A stretch of 64,000 nucleotides of DNA, taken from assembly GCF_016793825.1 (NCBI RefSeq), contig NZ_JAEULM010000035.1, forward strand, positions 1 through 64,000, read 5' to 3'. The notes beneath the pieces are model-generated. The model did not search any database. It had not been told where the DNA came from and worked only from the letters and a program-made list of their open reading frames with translations. Position 1 is the stretch's first letter; the number at the start of each line of letters is the position of its first letter. Positions 35,227-43,858 of this stretch are shown piece by piece. This stretch comes from Sphingopyxis sp. GTDB taxonomy: Bacteria > Pseudomonadota > Alphaproteobacteria > Sphingomonadales > Sphingomonadaceae. Made by a program: the position numbers and the translations under genes.

Positions 35227-36960
35227 TCAGCGACGCATTTCGTGGTCGATGAAAGACAGGGGCCGTGCCAGGAATTCATGCATGGGATCGGTAGGATGAG
35301 CCGTGACCATCATGGCGTGATCGCGGCTGCAATAGGCAGCCTCAACGTCCAGTGTCATCGAACAGCTTTTTTGCTTACTGCCGGGGCTGCGATTCGGGTG
35401 CCGCGAGAAATGCGACGGCCATGCACTGCGCTCGCTTCCGAGCCCCAGATGCTCCACAACCGCCTGCAACTGAAGTTGCCGGTATTCACCGACGTCATCA
35501 CCGTCGTCGCCATACCAAAGATGCGGATTCCCTTGGGCCGAGAACCCGCGCTGTCCGGGGTTTCGGCGCTTGTCGGCCTTTTCCTGTCCAGTTTTGCAAG
35601 CGCGCCGCCCGAAGTCCTTGCGCCTCCAAATATCGTCCAACATGTCGTCGTCGAAGACCGTCTTGAGGCCATTTCGATCCTTAAGCCCCGTCAGAAGTTC
35701 CTCGGTGATCGGGACCGCTGCTGCAGGTCTGGCGTCAATCAGCCACACCAGGGCCAAAGCTTTGATAAGGTTTGCGAGATCTTTTTTCGACGTTCTGTAG
35801 CTAAAGGACGTATTTCGTGCGCCGGAGAGCGGAAGCGACGCAGCTTCGCAGAAGCGGCTTATTTCGATGAGACTGACGGCGACATTCTGTTGCCGGTCGA
35901 GCGACCAGAGCGTCACGGCAGGTCGTTTTTGGGCCCATGCCGCCTCGCTACCATGCTTCTCGATCCATGCCGCTGGATGGGCTCGCAGATTATCTTGTGT
36001 CAGTCGGGTCTCGAATTCACTCGTCCCCCGAAATATATCTGGCAGCTCATTTCCACATTCGAGGAGGATTTGAGGCAGGTGCGACGCCGCGGCGAGCGAC
36101 CAGGCCCCGCCCATGAGGGAATCTCGCTCTGCGAAGACGCAAGTCGGCGGAAGCAGGACCGTTGTCTGTAGAGGCATCATTTCGAGCAAACGGTCGGTCT
36201 GAACCTGGTTTGCCGTGAAAGCCTCGGAATTTGGTCCAACCGTGATGCTGTCGATGCCCTGATGCATGGTCATAAAAGTGCCGTCGTCGCGATAGGACAT
36301 CGCACACATCGCTCTGTCGTTCATCGACAGTCGGGCGAGTTCGGCATGAGCCGAGAGTGCGTTGGCTGGCGCCAGAACACGACGCATGTCGCGCTTCCGC
36401 CAGAAGCGGGTGACTTCGTCGGGCCACCCTGCTCGGGTGCGCAATTCTGGCGCTAATGCGAGGGCGGCGCGGAAATCCTTGGCGAGCAGAAGTTTGCCGA
36501 CAAGTGGCTGCTCGCCATTATAAAAGTGGAGGAGCCTCGCCAGATCTCGCGGCGTGTGACCGATGAGAACCTCAAAGATCCATTCCCTGTCAGGCTCATT
36601 ATCAGGATCGTCCTTGATGGCATAGTCAGCCGATGACGGAATTGATTCCGCCTCAGGCTCGTCCGGCATGATCCTGCATTGGCGATAAAGACCGGACTCG
36701 ATTTCCGAAATGCTCATGTCCGGGTGGAGCAGCGGCGATCCGGGATACGCTTCGCGAGACAGTCCGGCGAGGATGCCGAGATGCGGGGCGCGAAACATCC
36801 CCCACTCGTCGCCCAGTGAGCCGCCTGCTTCGGACAAATAATCCCATCCCTCGCGAAGCAGAGCAACTATGCGTCGCTCGCTCACGGACTCACCGGCACA
36901 GATAGTCTTGTAAATTTTGCGGTGGCGGGCTACCCAATCAATAGACGATAACATTGGCAT
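35227..36960 (-). CDS. Large protein of unknown family, mobile-element cargo
   Basis: The protein has 577 residues from ATG 36960, which has AAAGGAG 10 bases upstream. It is mostly helical, with many W and L and acidic stretches: WVARHRKIYKTICAGESVSERRIVALLREGWDYL at the start, a middle segment (SMNDRAMCAMSYRDDGTFMTMHQGID), and VALVWLIDARPAAAVPITEELLTGL. The last ~130 residues are basic and disordered, then CSMTLDVEAAYCSRD. No signal peptide, membrane helix, Walker motif or zinc ribbon is visible. I do not recognise it. Long, clean coding with host-like codon use shows it is real. Confidence 0.75.
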   Translation of the reverse strand: MPMLSSIDWVARHRKIYKTICAGESVSERRIVALLREGWDYLSEAGGSLGDEWGMFRAPHLGILAGLSREAYPGSPLLHPDMSISEIESGLYRQCRIMPDEPEAESIPSSADYAIKDDPDNEPDREWIFEVLIGHTPRDLARLLHFYNGEQPLVGKLLLAKDFRAALALAPELRTRAGWPDEVTRFWRKRDMRRVLAPANALSAHAELARLSMNDRAMCAMSYRDDGTFMTMHQGIDSITVGPNSEAFTANQVQTDRLLEMMPLQTTVLLPPTCVFAERDSLMGGAWSLAAASHLPQILLECGNELPDIFRGTSEFETRLTQDNLRAHPAAWIEKHGSEAAWAQKRPAVTLWSLDRQQNVAVSLIEISRFCEAASLPLSGARNTSFSYRTSKKDLANLIKALALVWLIDARPAAAVPITEELLTGLKDRNGLKTVFDDDMLDDIWRRKDFGRRACKTGQEKADKRRNPGQRGFSAQGNPHLWYGDDGDDVGEYRQLQLQAVVEHLGLGSERSAWPSHFSRHPNRSPGSKQKSCSMTLDVEAAYCSRDHAMMVTAHPTDPMHEFLARPLSFIDHEMRR

Positions 36961-37006
36961 TCTAAAAGACTCCTTTGACAAAAGTCTCCTATTCTAGGAT
37001 TTGCAC

Positions 37007-37291
37007 CTATAGGTCGGCAAGCAATCGGGATATTTTTTCGAAATCTTCCGTTAGTCTGTGATCGTCGGCATCGAGCCATAACTGCATTCCCTCAATGACG
37101 CGGCCGAGATATTCGGCCGCCTCTTCGAGTTGGTGCCATAAAGTTACGTTGCGTGGATCGTGCTTTAACTGGTCCTCGCACGTCCGCATTTCGCCAGTCA
37201 GCTGCGCCGCATAATCCTCAAGTTCGCGATAAGAGCCAAACACGCGCTCGTCCGAGCCGAGCGTCAGCTTGACACTGCGTTGACCGCTCAT
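37007..37291 (-). CDS. Small helical hypothetical protein
   Basis: The 94-residue product starts at ATG 37291, which overlaps the stop of the 204-residue gene before it (ATGA). It is acidic and helical: SVKLTLGSDERVFGSYRELEDYAAQLTGEMRTCEDQL... WHQLEEAAEYLGRVIEGMQLWLDADD. A strand-then-helices form with no recognised family. It probably acts with its coupled partner. A start at 37348 would add an unconserved basic stretch and is rejected. Confidence 0.6.
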   Translation of the reverse strand: MSGQRSVKLTLGSDERVFGSYRELEDYAAQLTGEMRTCEDQLKHDPRNVTLWHQLEEAAEYLGRVIEGMQLWLDADDHRLTEDFEKISRLLADL

Positions 37292-37902
37292 GATCCTTCG
37301 AGCCCGTCCGGCCGAAGCCGAAGATTGGCATCGTGCGTCTTCAGCCAATCATGCGCTGCGCCGCGCGTAATCTTTCCGGTCGGTTCCGCGACATTGAGAA
37401 ATTCGGCAGTGCGCGCAATCAGGAAATACTGTCCGCGGGTCATCGGTTTGGCGCGCCAGCTTTGCGTCGGTTGTGACGCCTCGCGATCGGCCCATCGTGC
37501 ACATTCCTCGGCATAGGCACGGCGTTCGCGATCAAGAATGATCGCTTCGCCTTTGCGGTGCCATTGATCGAAGTTCGCGCGAACCGCGGCGACCTCTACA
37601 GAGAGATTGTCGGCGTCACTTGATCCCATCGCATATTGCGCGAGAATTGCGGAGTATTTGTCCACGGGAAGACTGCGAAGATATAGGCGCGCCGACGCCA
37701 TCTCGCCTGTATAACCAGCGCGGCGGTCAGCCGCGGCGAGCGTTCTGGCGTGCCAGTTTTCGTGGCGCGTTATTTGGTCAATGCCGCTTCGGGCGGAACG
37801 CTTGGCTTTTTGAATGGCCGCGAGTTCCTCGCGGAGTTTCGCTTCCCTGGCTTTGGCGTCCGCGAGTTTGCGGCGCCGGCTCACTTCGTCTTTGTCGAAC
37901 AT
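37288..37902 (-). CDS. Coiled-coil hypothetical protein divergent from the relaxase
   Basis: The 204-residue protein begins with a long charged coiled coil (RRRKLADAKAREAKLREELAAIQKAKRS), followed by HENWHARTLAAADRRAGYTGEMASARLYLRSL and a basic C-terminus. A GGAGGCAG ribosome site precedes the ATG. It is divergent from the MobA/MobL relaxase across an oriT-like palindrome, the usual position of relaxosome accessory or repressor proteins. Function is inferred only from place. Confidence 0.65.
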   Translation of the reverse strand: MFDKDEVSRRRKLADAKAREAKLREELAAIQKAKRSARSGIDQITRHENWHARTLAAADRRAGYTGEMASARLYLRSLPVDKYSAILAQYAMGSSDADNLSVEVAAVRANFDQWHRKGEAIILDRERRAYAEECARWADREASQPTQSWRAKPMTRGQYFLIARTAEFLNVAEPTGKITRGAAHDWLKTHDANLRLRPDGLEGS

Positions 37903-38074
37903 TGTCTGCCTCCTTCAGCGGAGCAGCCCAATTAGCGTGGCAGCGCGCGTACCGTGCGGAGGGTCACTTCGACAGGCGAGTGGCAGATCGGTGACCCTCC
38001 GCATTTGAGGGTGAGCGAAGTTGTAAGCTTCGATCCAAAGCAAAATTCCAAACTGATAGGCAGAAGGGGAAGAG

Positions 38075-38139
38075 GGGGGTGGGAGTGCGAAAGAAACGTT
38101 GACCGGGGTCAACAGGCCCATGGCTTTCGTCCCACCCCC
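38075..38139. promoter_or_regulatory. Candidate oriT: nested inverted repeats upstream of the relaxase
   Basis: The outer arms GGGGGTGGGA (38075-38084) and TCCCACCCCC (38130-38139) pair perfectly, continued inward by CGAAAG (38088) and CTTTCG (38124). The loop holds a second perfect repeat, GTTGACC-GG-GGTCAAC (38098-38113). Nested repeats just in front of a relaxase and between divergent genes are the normal look of an oriT; the nic site is not determinable by eye. It may also regulate both genes. Confidence 0.55.
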
Positions 38140-38157
38140 TTCTTTCAAGTGAGCAAA

Positions 38158-40647
38158 ATGGCGCAAAGCATGCAGTTGATCGGCGAAGATGGCGTAATGG
38201 CCCAAGCCGATGCGCGGGCCTTCGCCATGCTCATGGCGCCGAACCGCACCGCGCGCCGATTGATGGCAGCGGACCGCACGATCGCAGGCGCGATCAATCG
38301 CGTTGCCACGATGCGGCGCAGGCGCGAGGCCGGGGCCGAAAGAGCTTACGCCATCGCTGACCGAGCGTTGCAGCGCGAGCTTGCCGAAAGCATTGCACCG
38401 GGTTGGGGGCGCACGTTTCGGGTAAAGATGCAAAGCCCGCCATTCAGATCGGCATCCGACCGTAAAATCAGCAGATCGAAAATGGCGCCTTCCGCTGCTC
38501 GCCCGCTACGTCGATATCAAACCCCGCTGATCGATGCTCGCGGCCGTGTCGCGCTTTATATGAACGTCACCTACAAGGGCTTCAACTCGAAGGGTTGGCG
38601 TTCCGGCCTTGCCGCAGCCCACGTTGAGTATATTTTTCGCGATGGGTCGCTCGAAGAGGGCGATGTTCAGTTGGCCCATCCGATCAGCAACATGGGTGAG
38701 AGCGTCGAAGAAATCGAAGCGGCCTGGCGCATGCTGGAGGCCGTCGAGGAAGGCTATCGGGCCAACGCCAAGGTCCAGTATCGTGTGGTGCTGAACTTGC
38801 CGCATGAACTGAGTGCCGGGCAGCGCCGTTCGTTCGTATACGAGTTCTGCGAACGAACTTTTGGTCGGCTCGGTTTGGCCTACGCTGCCGCTCTCCATGT
38901 GCCGGACGAATTGAGCGATCAGCGCAATGTTCACGCCCATATCGTGTTTTCGACCCGGCCCTGCGAACGCACCGAATCCTATCAGTGGGACGTCGCGGAG
39001 GAGAAGGTCAACGGTCTTACCGACAAGGCGGGCCTGTTCCGGCTGCGCGCACTCTGCGCGGCGCATATGAATCAAGCCTGTCGCCACGCGGGCCTAGCAA
39101 CACGCTTCACGCATCTCAGCTATCAGGCGCGCGGTTTGAATGCCCAGCGCCAGGAGCGGGTGGGGCCGCAACGCATGGCGGCATTTGACCGCGGCGAAAC
39201 AGTCGCGGTGATCGAAAGCAACGCTCGCATTGTGACGCTCAATGAGTTGGGCGTCGCGACCGACAGCACCGCCAAAAAACTTGTCCTAGCCGAGCGTGAA
39301 ACCGCGCTGCTGGCGCGTAGCGTCGAGATCGCGGCGAGACGGCGCAATCTTGCCGCGCAGCGCGATACGCTCGCCGAACTTACGAGACGTATTCGCGCCG
39401 TCACTATTCCCTCGCGTCGCCGCCCCTTACCGGACGTCGCAATCGTCCGCGACATTGCGTCGGGCGCTGCCAGTGTCCGAACGGTGATCGAGGCAAGGGC
39501 CGCTCATAACGTGCCAATGAGCCGTAGCGCCAACGTGCGGAGCATCGCGGCCACCGTCCGACGGATGATAGCGCAGCGGATTTTATTGGAAGCGCGCCGC
39601 ACAGGTGTCGATCAGGCGGTGACCCAGCTCGGGGCTATACGCCAGCGGCTGGATCAGAATCGGCTGGTCACTGCGGCTGCCACCGCAACTGCCGCCAATG
39701 AAGCGGGTCGCTCGGTTTTGCTCGGGGCGAAAGTCGCGCCATACCAGACTGGCAAGCTCGGACTACAGCTGGATACATCGCGGCTCGATGCATCCGAGGT
39801 CGCGCGTGTGCAGGCTATGGACGAAAATGCGCGCCGCGCCGCTCTCTCCGAGCGCCATCGTAATGATCGTCGACGTGCTGCAGATATTGCAGCGGCAGCG
39901 GCGGCGGAGACCTACCAGGCGCAGCACCAGCGCGCATGGAATGATTTGCTGCAGGAGCTTCGCATTAAGCGGCGCTACATCGCGATCAACAACGGAAAGC
40001 CAGTGTGGAATCCGCTGATGCTTAATCGCCATGGGCTCGAGCCCTCCGCAATCCCGCCGACAGAACTCGAGCGCGCTGTTCAGGAAATTCTGCAGCGGCA
40101 GAGGAGTGAAATGTCCCAAATTTCGCAATACTGCAGGTCGTCGCCGGACAGCATCCGCAAGGTCGACGACAAGTGGTCGGTGACTGAAAGCGCACCGCTT
40201 CAAATTCGCAATCTTTTGCGAGCATGGGAAGAAGAACCAATGGTGCAGGCGGCATTGGAACGTCTGGCGGACGCGCCGCCCCAGCCCCAAAATAGGCCGG
40301 TCGCCGCGACTCTTCCGTCTCCTGCACAATCTAATGGAATATCTGCCGTCACGCCTTATCGATCAGCGACGGTCGGCGTGGGTATTCCCGGAGACGGTCG
40401 TTCTCCTGCAGCCGAACGGTCCAGCAGCGCTGCGTCGCCTCGGCGAAGGCTGTCGTCCTACGAACAGATACTGGTTGCAGCAGCCGATGCGCGCAAAAAG
40501 CATGATGCTCGATGGCGCCGCTCACGGCGACTTGATATGCCGGATGCATCCAGCGCATTGGGTTCGCCAAGTGAACGAAAGCCTGACCAAAAACAGCCAA
40601 GGGAGGGCGGCCGCCCGTTCCCGCCGGACAAAGATTTTGGACGGTAG
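38158..40647 (+). CDS. MobA/MobL-type relaxase
   Basis: The 829-residue nickase-helper opens DNA at oriT and pilots the strand during mobilisation. The conserved core begins ARGRVALYMNVTYKGFNSKGW at about residue 125. The three-histidine metal motif is NVHAHIVFS at about 257-265, flanked by VVLNLPHELSAGQRR and LRALCAAHMNQACRHAGL. An unusual ~115-residue N-terminal extension precedes the core. The C-terminal half is R- and A-rich coiled coil with no helicase motifs. ATG 38158 (MAQSMQL) is chosen because the oriT-like repeat lies right before it; the frame stays open upstream. Confidence 0.88.
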   Translation: MAQSMQLIGEDGVMAQADARAFAMLMAPNRTARRLMAADRTIAGAINRVATMRRRREAGAERAYAIADRALQRELAESIAPGWGRTFRVKMQSPPFRSASDRKISRSKMAPSAARPLRRYQTPLIDARGRVALYMNVTYKGFNSKGWRSGLAAAHVEYIFRDGSLEEGDVQLAHPISNMGESVEEIEAAWRMLEAVEEGYRANAKVQYRVVLNLPHELSAGQRRSFVYEFCERTFGRLGLAYAAALHVPDELSDQRNVHAHIVFSTRPCERTESYQWDVAEEKVNGLTDKAGLFRLRALCAAHMNQACRHAGLATRFTHLSYQARGLNAQRQERVGPQRMAAFDRGETVAVIESNARIVTLNELGVATDSTAKKLVLAERETALLARSVEIAARRRNLAAQRDTLAELTRRIRAVTIPSRRRPLPDVAIVRDIASGAASVRTVIEARAAHNVPMSRSANVRSIAATVRRMIAQRILLEARRTGVDQAVTQLGAIRQRLDQNRLVTAAATATAANEAGRSVLLGAKVAPYQTGKLGLQLDTSRLDASEVARVQAMDENARRAALSERHRNDRRRAADIAAAAAAETYQAQHQRAWNDLLQELRIKRRYIAINNGKPVWNPLMLNRHGLEPSAIPPTELERAVQEILQRQRSEMSQISQYCRSSPDSIRKVDDKWSVTESAPLQIRNLLRAWEEEPMVQAALERLADAPPQPQNRPVAATLPSPAQSNGISAVTPYRSATVGVGIPGDGRSPAAERSSSAASPRRRLSSYEQILVAAADARKKHDARWRRSRRLDMPDASSALGSPSERKPDQKQPREGGRPFPPDKDFGR

Positions 40648-40741
40648 GCAAGATCTGGATCTGATCGACCGGCTCGCGTCACTGTGGTCTTTGCCATGTC
40701 GGCATGATGCTTAGGCGAGCCCATTCAGGCTCTGTCGCCGC

Positions 40742-41026
40742 TCACCCTAGGGATTGGCGCTGTACGATTTCCTGCTCGCGGGCGTCGCAAAGCTTGATCG
40801 CTGCCCTTTTGCCGCCCCATACGACTTGATGAAGGGCAGGGCAGAAGCACTCCAGATCTTCGCCCGCCAAATACCACACAGCGATCGGACAACCGGTGCA
40901 GGCGGCTTCCGGCTCGTGGATCGCATAGCGAGGATTGTCACTCTCTCGGTCCGCCTCCAGCATCTTGAGGGTGGGGCTGACGTGATCGCTCGAAAGCGGT
41001 GCGAATGATCGGTGGTCCATAGCCAT
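40742..41026 (-). CDS. Small cysteine-containing hypothetical protein
   Basis: The 94-residue protein has four cysteines clustered in ACTGCPIAVWYLAGEDLECFCPALH, a C-x-x-C and C-x-C arrangement able to hold zinc or an iron-sulfur group. The start SFAPLSSDHVSPTLKMLEADRE has good codon use. The opposite-strand frame over the same span (40754-41008) lacks these features and is rejected. It converges with the relaxase and diverges from the exonuclease gene. No known family. Confidence 0.6.
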   Translation of the reverse strand: MAMDHRSFAPLSSDHVSPTLKMLEADRESDNPRYAIHEPEAACTGCPIAVWYLAGEDLECFCPALHQVVWGGKRAAIKLCDAREQEIVQRQSLG

Positions 41027-41215
41027 TGCTTGTCGTCCAACTCCTCGGTGTCCGCGCGCTTATCGGCATTCGAACTTAAAAGTCCGTTTCCCGTCTGACG
41101 GCATACGCATGTGACCGGGATGGAAAAGCTGCTGCGACTGCGTCTCCTGCAGCCGGGTGAAGAGGGGAGGAAAAGCCTCGCCTCCGCTCGGCGGTAAGCA
41201 AGCAGGAGCAAATCC

Positions 41216-42097
41216 ATGACCACCCATAACGCCGCCGCCTCGTTCGAGGCGGCGCTACGTCTCTGCGCGTCACGCGAGGATGTCCGCATCCTCCGCCGCA
41301 TGCGACCGATTTCCGAACTTGTGAATAGCGGACCCCCAATCGGGTCCACACGGCGCATCGCGATCGTCGATACGGAAGCAACCTCGGTCGATGTCCAGAC
41401 CGCCGAGGTCATCGAAATCGCCGCCGCGGTCGTGCTGGTCGACGACGCTGGAGAAATGCGTGCTGTCGAAGAAACCCGGCGCGGCTTGCGCGATCCCGGC
41501 ATTCCGATCCCGGCCGAGGTGCAGCGGCTGACCGGAATATCGGACGACGACGTGGCGGGGAGGGGCCTGAACGTGCCGCGCTGGGAAGCGCTGCTCGGCG
41601 GCTCTGACCTGATTGTCGCGCACAATTCTGCCTACGACGCTCCAATCGTTGAACGCTTGTTGCCCGGGATCAAGGGGCATGCCTGGGCCTGTTCGATGCG
41701 CGAGATTGATTGGGCGGCGCATGGATTCGATGGCGCCAAACTCGGTCACCTCCTGATGCAGATTGGCTACTTCACCACCGGGCATCGGGCGGACGCCGAT
41801 GTGATCAGTCTCGCACATCTGCTGACACATCGTCCGGACGGCGTGCGGCCGCTCATGGCAGAGCTGATCGCTCGGGCAGCGCAGCCGTCGCTGCGGTTCG
41901 AAGCGACGGGCGCGCCGTTCGACAAACGCCATCTCCTCAAGGCGCGCGGCTATCGCTGGGATGCGCGCGAGAAGGTCTGGTGGCGCGAGATCGCCGAAGC
42001 GGCGCACGAGGCGGAAGCCCTGTGGCTCGCGCGCGATGCCGAGCTCCGCGCAACACCGCGCGTGACCCAGCTCAGCTGGCACACCCGTTATCGATAA
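41216..42097 (+). CDS. DnaQ-like (DEDDh) 3'-5' exonuclease
   Basis: The 293-residue protein has the exonuclease acidic residues in order: AIVDTEATSVD with D and E (about 45-47), LIVAHNSAYDAPIVERLL with the second Asp, and GHRADADVISLAHLL with His and the last Asp. The C-terminal 80 residues carry FDKRHLLKARGYRWDAREKVWWREI, a DUF-like domain (x-L-K-A-R-G-Y-x-W) also seen attached to exonucleases in plasmid genes. It probably trims single-stranded DNA during transfer or repair. It is the first of a short plus-strand set with a second exonuclease at 42956. Confidence 0.88.
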   Translation: MTTHNAAASFEAALRLCASREDVRILRRMRPISELVNSGPPIGSTRRIAIVDTEATSVDVQTAEVIEIAAAVVLVDDAGEMRAVEETRRGLRDPGIPIPAEVQRLTGISDDDVAGRGLNVPRWEALLGGSDLIVAHNSAYDAPIVERLLPGIKGHAWACSMREIDWAAHGFDGAKLGHLLMQIGYFTTGHRADADVISLAHLLTHRPDGVRPLMAELIARAAQPSLRFEATGAPFDKRHLLKARGYRWDAREKVWWREIAEAAHEAEALWLARDAELRATPRVTQLSWHTRYR

Positions 42098-42105
42098 AGG
42101 GGGAG

Positions 42106-42140
42106 GGCCTCGCTGCTCTGGTCGCGCGAGCAGCGAGGCC
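42106..42140 (+). terminator. Perfect 13-base hairpin after the exonuclease
   Basis: GGCCTCGCTGCTC (42106-42118) and GAGCAGCGAGGCC (42128-42140) pair fully across a 9-base loop, starting 9 bases after the stop. There is no T run; it may end transcription or protect the upstream message. Confidence 0.6.
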
Positions 42141-42170
42141 AGCGAGCGTCGTTATGCCGCGACGCTTCGC

Positions 42171-42359
42171 ATGAAGGTGAGGTCGCAATCTCTTCCTTCA
42201 GAGAGCGGCTTAGCCGCAAATTTTGAACATCCAGTAAATCGACGGCCTGCGGCCATCGAATGGCGCCGACAGGCGCAAGCCACCGCCGATGCGGCGGAAT
42301 TGAGCACCGTGAGAGAGCGGAAAAAGGCTCCGGCCAAAGCGGCCGTCACCCAAGAGTAA
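42171..42359 (+). CDS. Small basic hypothetical protein
   Basis: The 62-residue frame is A-, E- and R-rich (HPVNRRPAAIEWRRQAQATADAAEL). It ends 10 bases before the next gene, with no strong ribosome site. It could be a real small element gene or chance. No family. Confidence 0.4.
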   Translation: MKVRSQSLPSESGLAANFEHPVNRRPAAIEWRRQAQATADAAELSTVRERKKAPAKAAVTQE

Positions 42360-42369
42360 GGAAGATAGC

Positions 42370-42678
42370 ATGAACGACACCACGATAAAGGCGCTGCGGC
42401 AACAGAAACACGCCTGGGCTCTGCGCCACGAAATGGGCTTTCCGGCAGACCACAAGCTTACCCCGTCAATTGAATTCGGCACCGGTGGCGCGATCGACGG
42501 CGGCATCGTGTGCGAACTGGTTCTCCGCGCGATGGATCGGGACCAGGACATCATTTATGCAGGTCAGTCCCACACCGGCAAGTCCGGGCCGCGTGAGTAT
42601 CTGGCAGTTATGCGCAACCAGCATTTGATCCACACTTTTGATGCCGACCCTGGTCGGGCGACAGCAATGCGCCGGTGA
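42370..42678 (+). CDS. Conserved-looking small hypothetical protein
   Basis: The 102-residue protein (ALRQQKHAWALRHEMGFPADHKLTPSIEFG, DGGIVCELVLRAMDRDQDIIYAG) has a TAAGGAAGATAGC ribosome site before its ATG. Its stop overlaps a GTG start of the next small gene. Composition is globular and soluble. No family recognised. Confidence 0.6.
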   Translation: MNDTTIKALRQQKHAWALRHEMGFPADHKLTPSIEFGTGGAIDGGIVCELVLRAMDRDQDIIYAGQSHTGKSGPREYLAVMRNQHLIHTFDADPGRATAMRR

Positions 42679-42869
42679 TATTGGTGTCGGAATGCGGGAA
42701 AGTTACGATCCGGCTGGGCAGCGATGGCGCGTTCGAATGTCTGGCGGGAGCGCCCTCCGACATCGCGGGCGGACATTGTCGAGCCTTGGCCCGCATAGCA
42801 CGCGTCGCCGCCGCGACGCGCACGCGTATCAAGACGCACACGTCCCAGCCGCGCTCCAGCGACAAATAA
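42675..42869 (+). CDS. Very small protein coupled to the preceding gene
   Basis: The 64 residues from GTG 42675 (GTGA overlap with the gene before) read ILVSECGKVTIRLGSDGAFECLAGAPSDIAGGHCRALARIARVAAAT. That is an ordered strand-rich start and a basic helix, so it is probably a genuine small gene. Function unknown. A hairpin follows at 42915-42937 (CGCGGCAGGC / GCCTGCCGCG). Confidence 0.5.
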   Translation: MILVSECGKVTIRLGSDGAFECLAGAPSDIAGGHCRALARIARVAAATRTRIKTHTSQPRSSDK

Positions 42870-42955
42870 TCGGGGCCGGTGCCGGCACCCATCATTCTCA
42901 AAACCACTGAGCACCGCGGCAGGCCGAGCCTGCCGCGCATTCCAAGGAAATATCT

Positions 42956-43804
42956 GTGAAATACGAACCCCGTATCGGCGTTGAACGCCGACCGCGCTCC
43001 TATATTGTGCTCGACGTCGAGTCCGCCGTCATCGATGAAAGCGGCCACCGCCGTTACCAGGCCACGGAACGGTATAGCCCCGGTAACGACAACAGTCAGC
43101 CTGCGCGCCGCGGTTATACGCGCAGCGAAGATCCGTTGACCTGTCCGCGCTGGGTGTTCCAGACCATCGTCACCGCCTCTGTCATGGTGCTGACAGAGCA
43201 TGCCGACGGTAATCTGGATATCGCGCAGTTCGTGACCTTGAGCCAGCCGGACCATGACGAGCGTGCGATCGTGGCCGGGCTGTTCCAGCTGCTGCAGACC
43301 TGGCCAGACGCCGAGCTCGTGACGTGGGCGGGGATGGTGCACGACATTCCGTTGATCATGATGGCGGCCTACAAGCATGGCCTGACTCTTCCCCGTGGCT
43401 GGCGCTGGCTGTCTTTCGGCGGCAACGATCCGGCTCGCCACCTCGACTTCGCTCGCATCGTGACCGGTGGGTTCAAAATGAAGCCGATCCATCTCGCCGA
43501 GGTCTTGGCTGTGCTCGATATCCCGGCGAAGATGACCGCGCCGGCGTTCGCGGTCACGGGGTTCATCTACGCGGGCGCGTGGGATGCCGTTCAGGAAGCC
43601 TGCGAAAGCGATACGATTGGCGTCGCATGGCTGCTTGCACGCTGGCGGCGGTGCCATGACGGGCGCGCCGATATCGACGTCGCGACGGATCGCCTCCTTC
43701 GGCGGATAATCGAGCTACGCGAGGGGCGTGGCTACGTCGCCGAACTGCAAGCGCGGCGACGACGATTTCTTGTCGAGGCAGGTCGTCGGGCGATGGCGGC
43801 CTGA
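42956..43804 (+). CDS. PolB-type 3'-5' exonuclease-like protein
   Basis: The 282-residue RNase H-fold protein has YIVLDVESAVID supplying the D-x-E pair, LVTWAGMVHDIPLIMMAA matching Exo II (Asp in H-D), and a C-terminal helical part (IIELREGRGYVAEL). This resembles the predicted 3'-5' exonucleases related to PolB rather than DnaQ. It is the second nuclease of the cassette; two different exonucleases beside a relaxase suggest processing of transferred single strands or of competing DNA. The last acidic residue is not obvious. Confidence 0.7.
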   Translation: MKYEPRIGVERRPRSYIVLDVESAVIDESGHRRYQATERYSPGNDNSQPARRGYTRSEDPLTCPRWVFQTIVTASVMVLTEHADGNLDIAQFVTLSQPDHDERAIVAGLFQLLQTWPDAELVTWAGMVHDIPLIMMAAYKHGLTLPRGWRWLSFGGNDPARHLDFARIVTGGFKMKPIHLAEVLAVLDIPAKMTAPAFAVTGFIYAGAWDAVQEACESDTIGVAWLLARWRRCHDGRADIDVATDRLLRRIIELREGRGYVAELQARRRRFLVEAGRRAMAA

Positions 43805-43824
43805 TATCGTCCTGCGTTGCTGGC

Positions 43825-43855
43825 GCGTAGCGGACCGAATGCTGGTCCGCTACGC
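43825..43855. terminator. Boundary hairpin between mobile module and catabolic genes
   Basis: GCGTAGCGGACC (43825-43836) pairs perfectly with GGTCCGCTACGC (43844-43855) around a 7-base loop. It lies between two converging stops (43804, 43859) and can serve both. Confidence 0.7.
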
Positions 43856-43858
43856 GGC

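Noticed and set aside
40754..41008. A plus-strand frame of 84 residues
   Set aside because: The overlapping minus-strand frame has ordered cysteine pairs and better codon use.
33365..43800. A CRISPR array or a named defence system in the mobile module
   Set aside because: No regularly spaced repeats and no Cas, restriction, reverse transcriptase, TIR or Argonaute motifs were seen; only unknown proteins and exonucleases.
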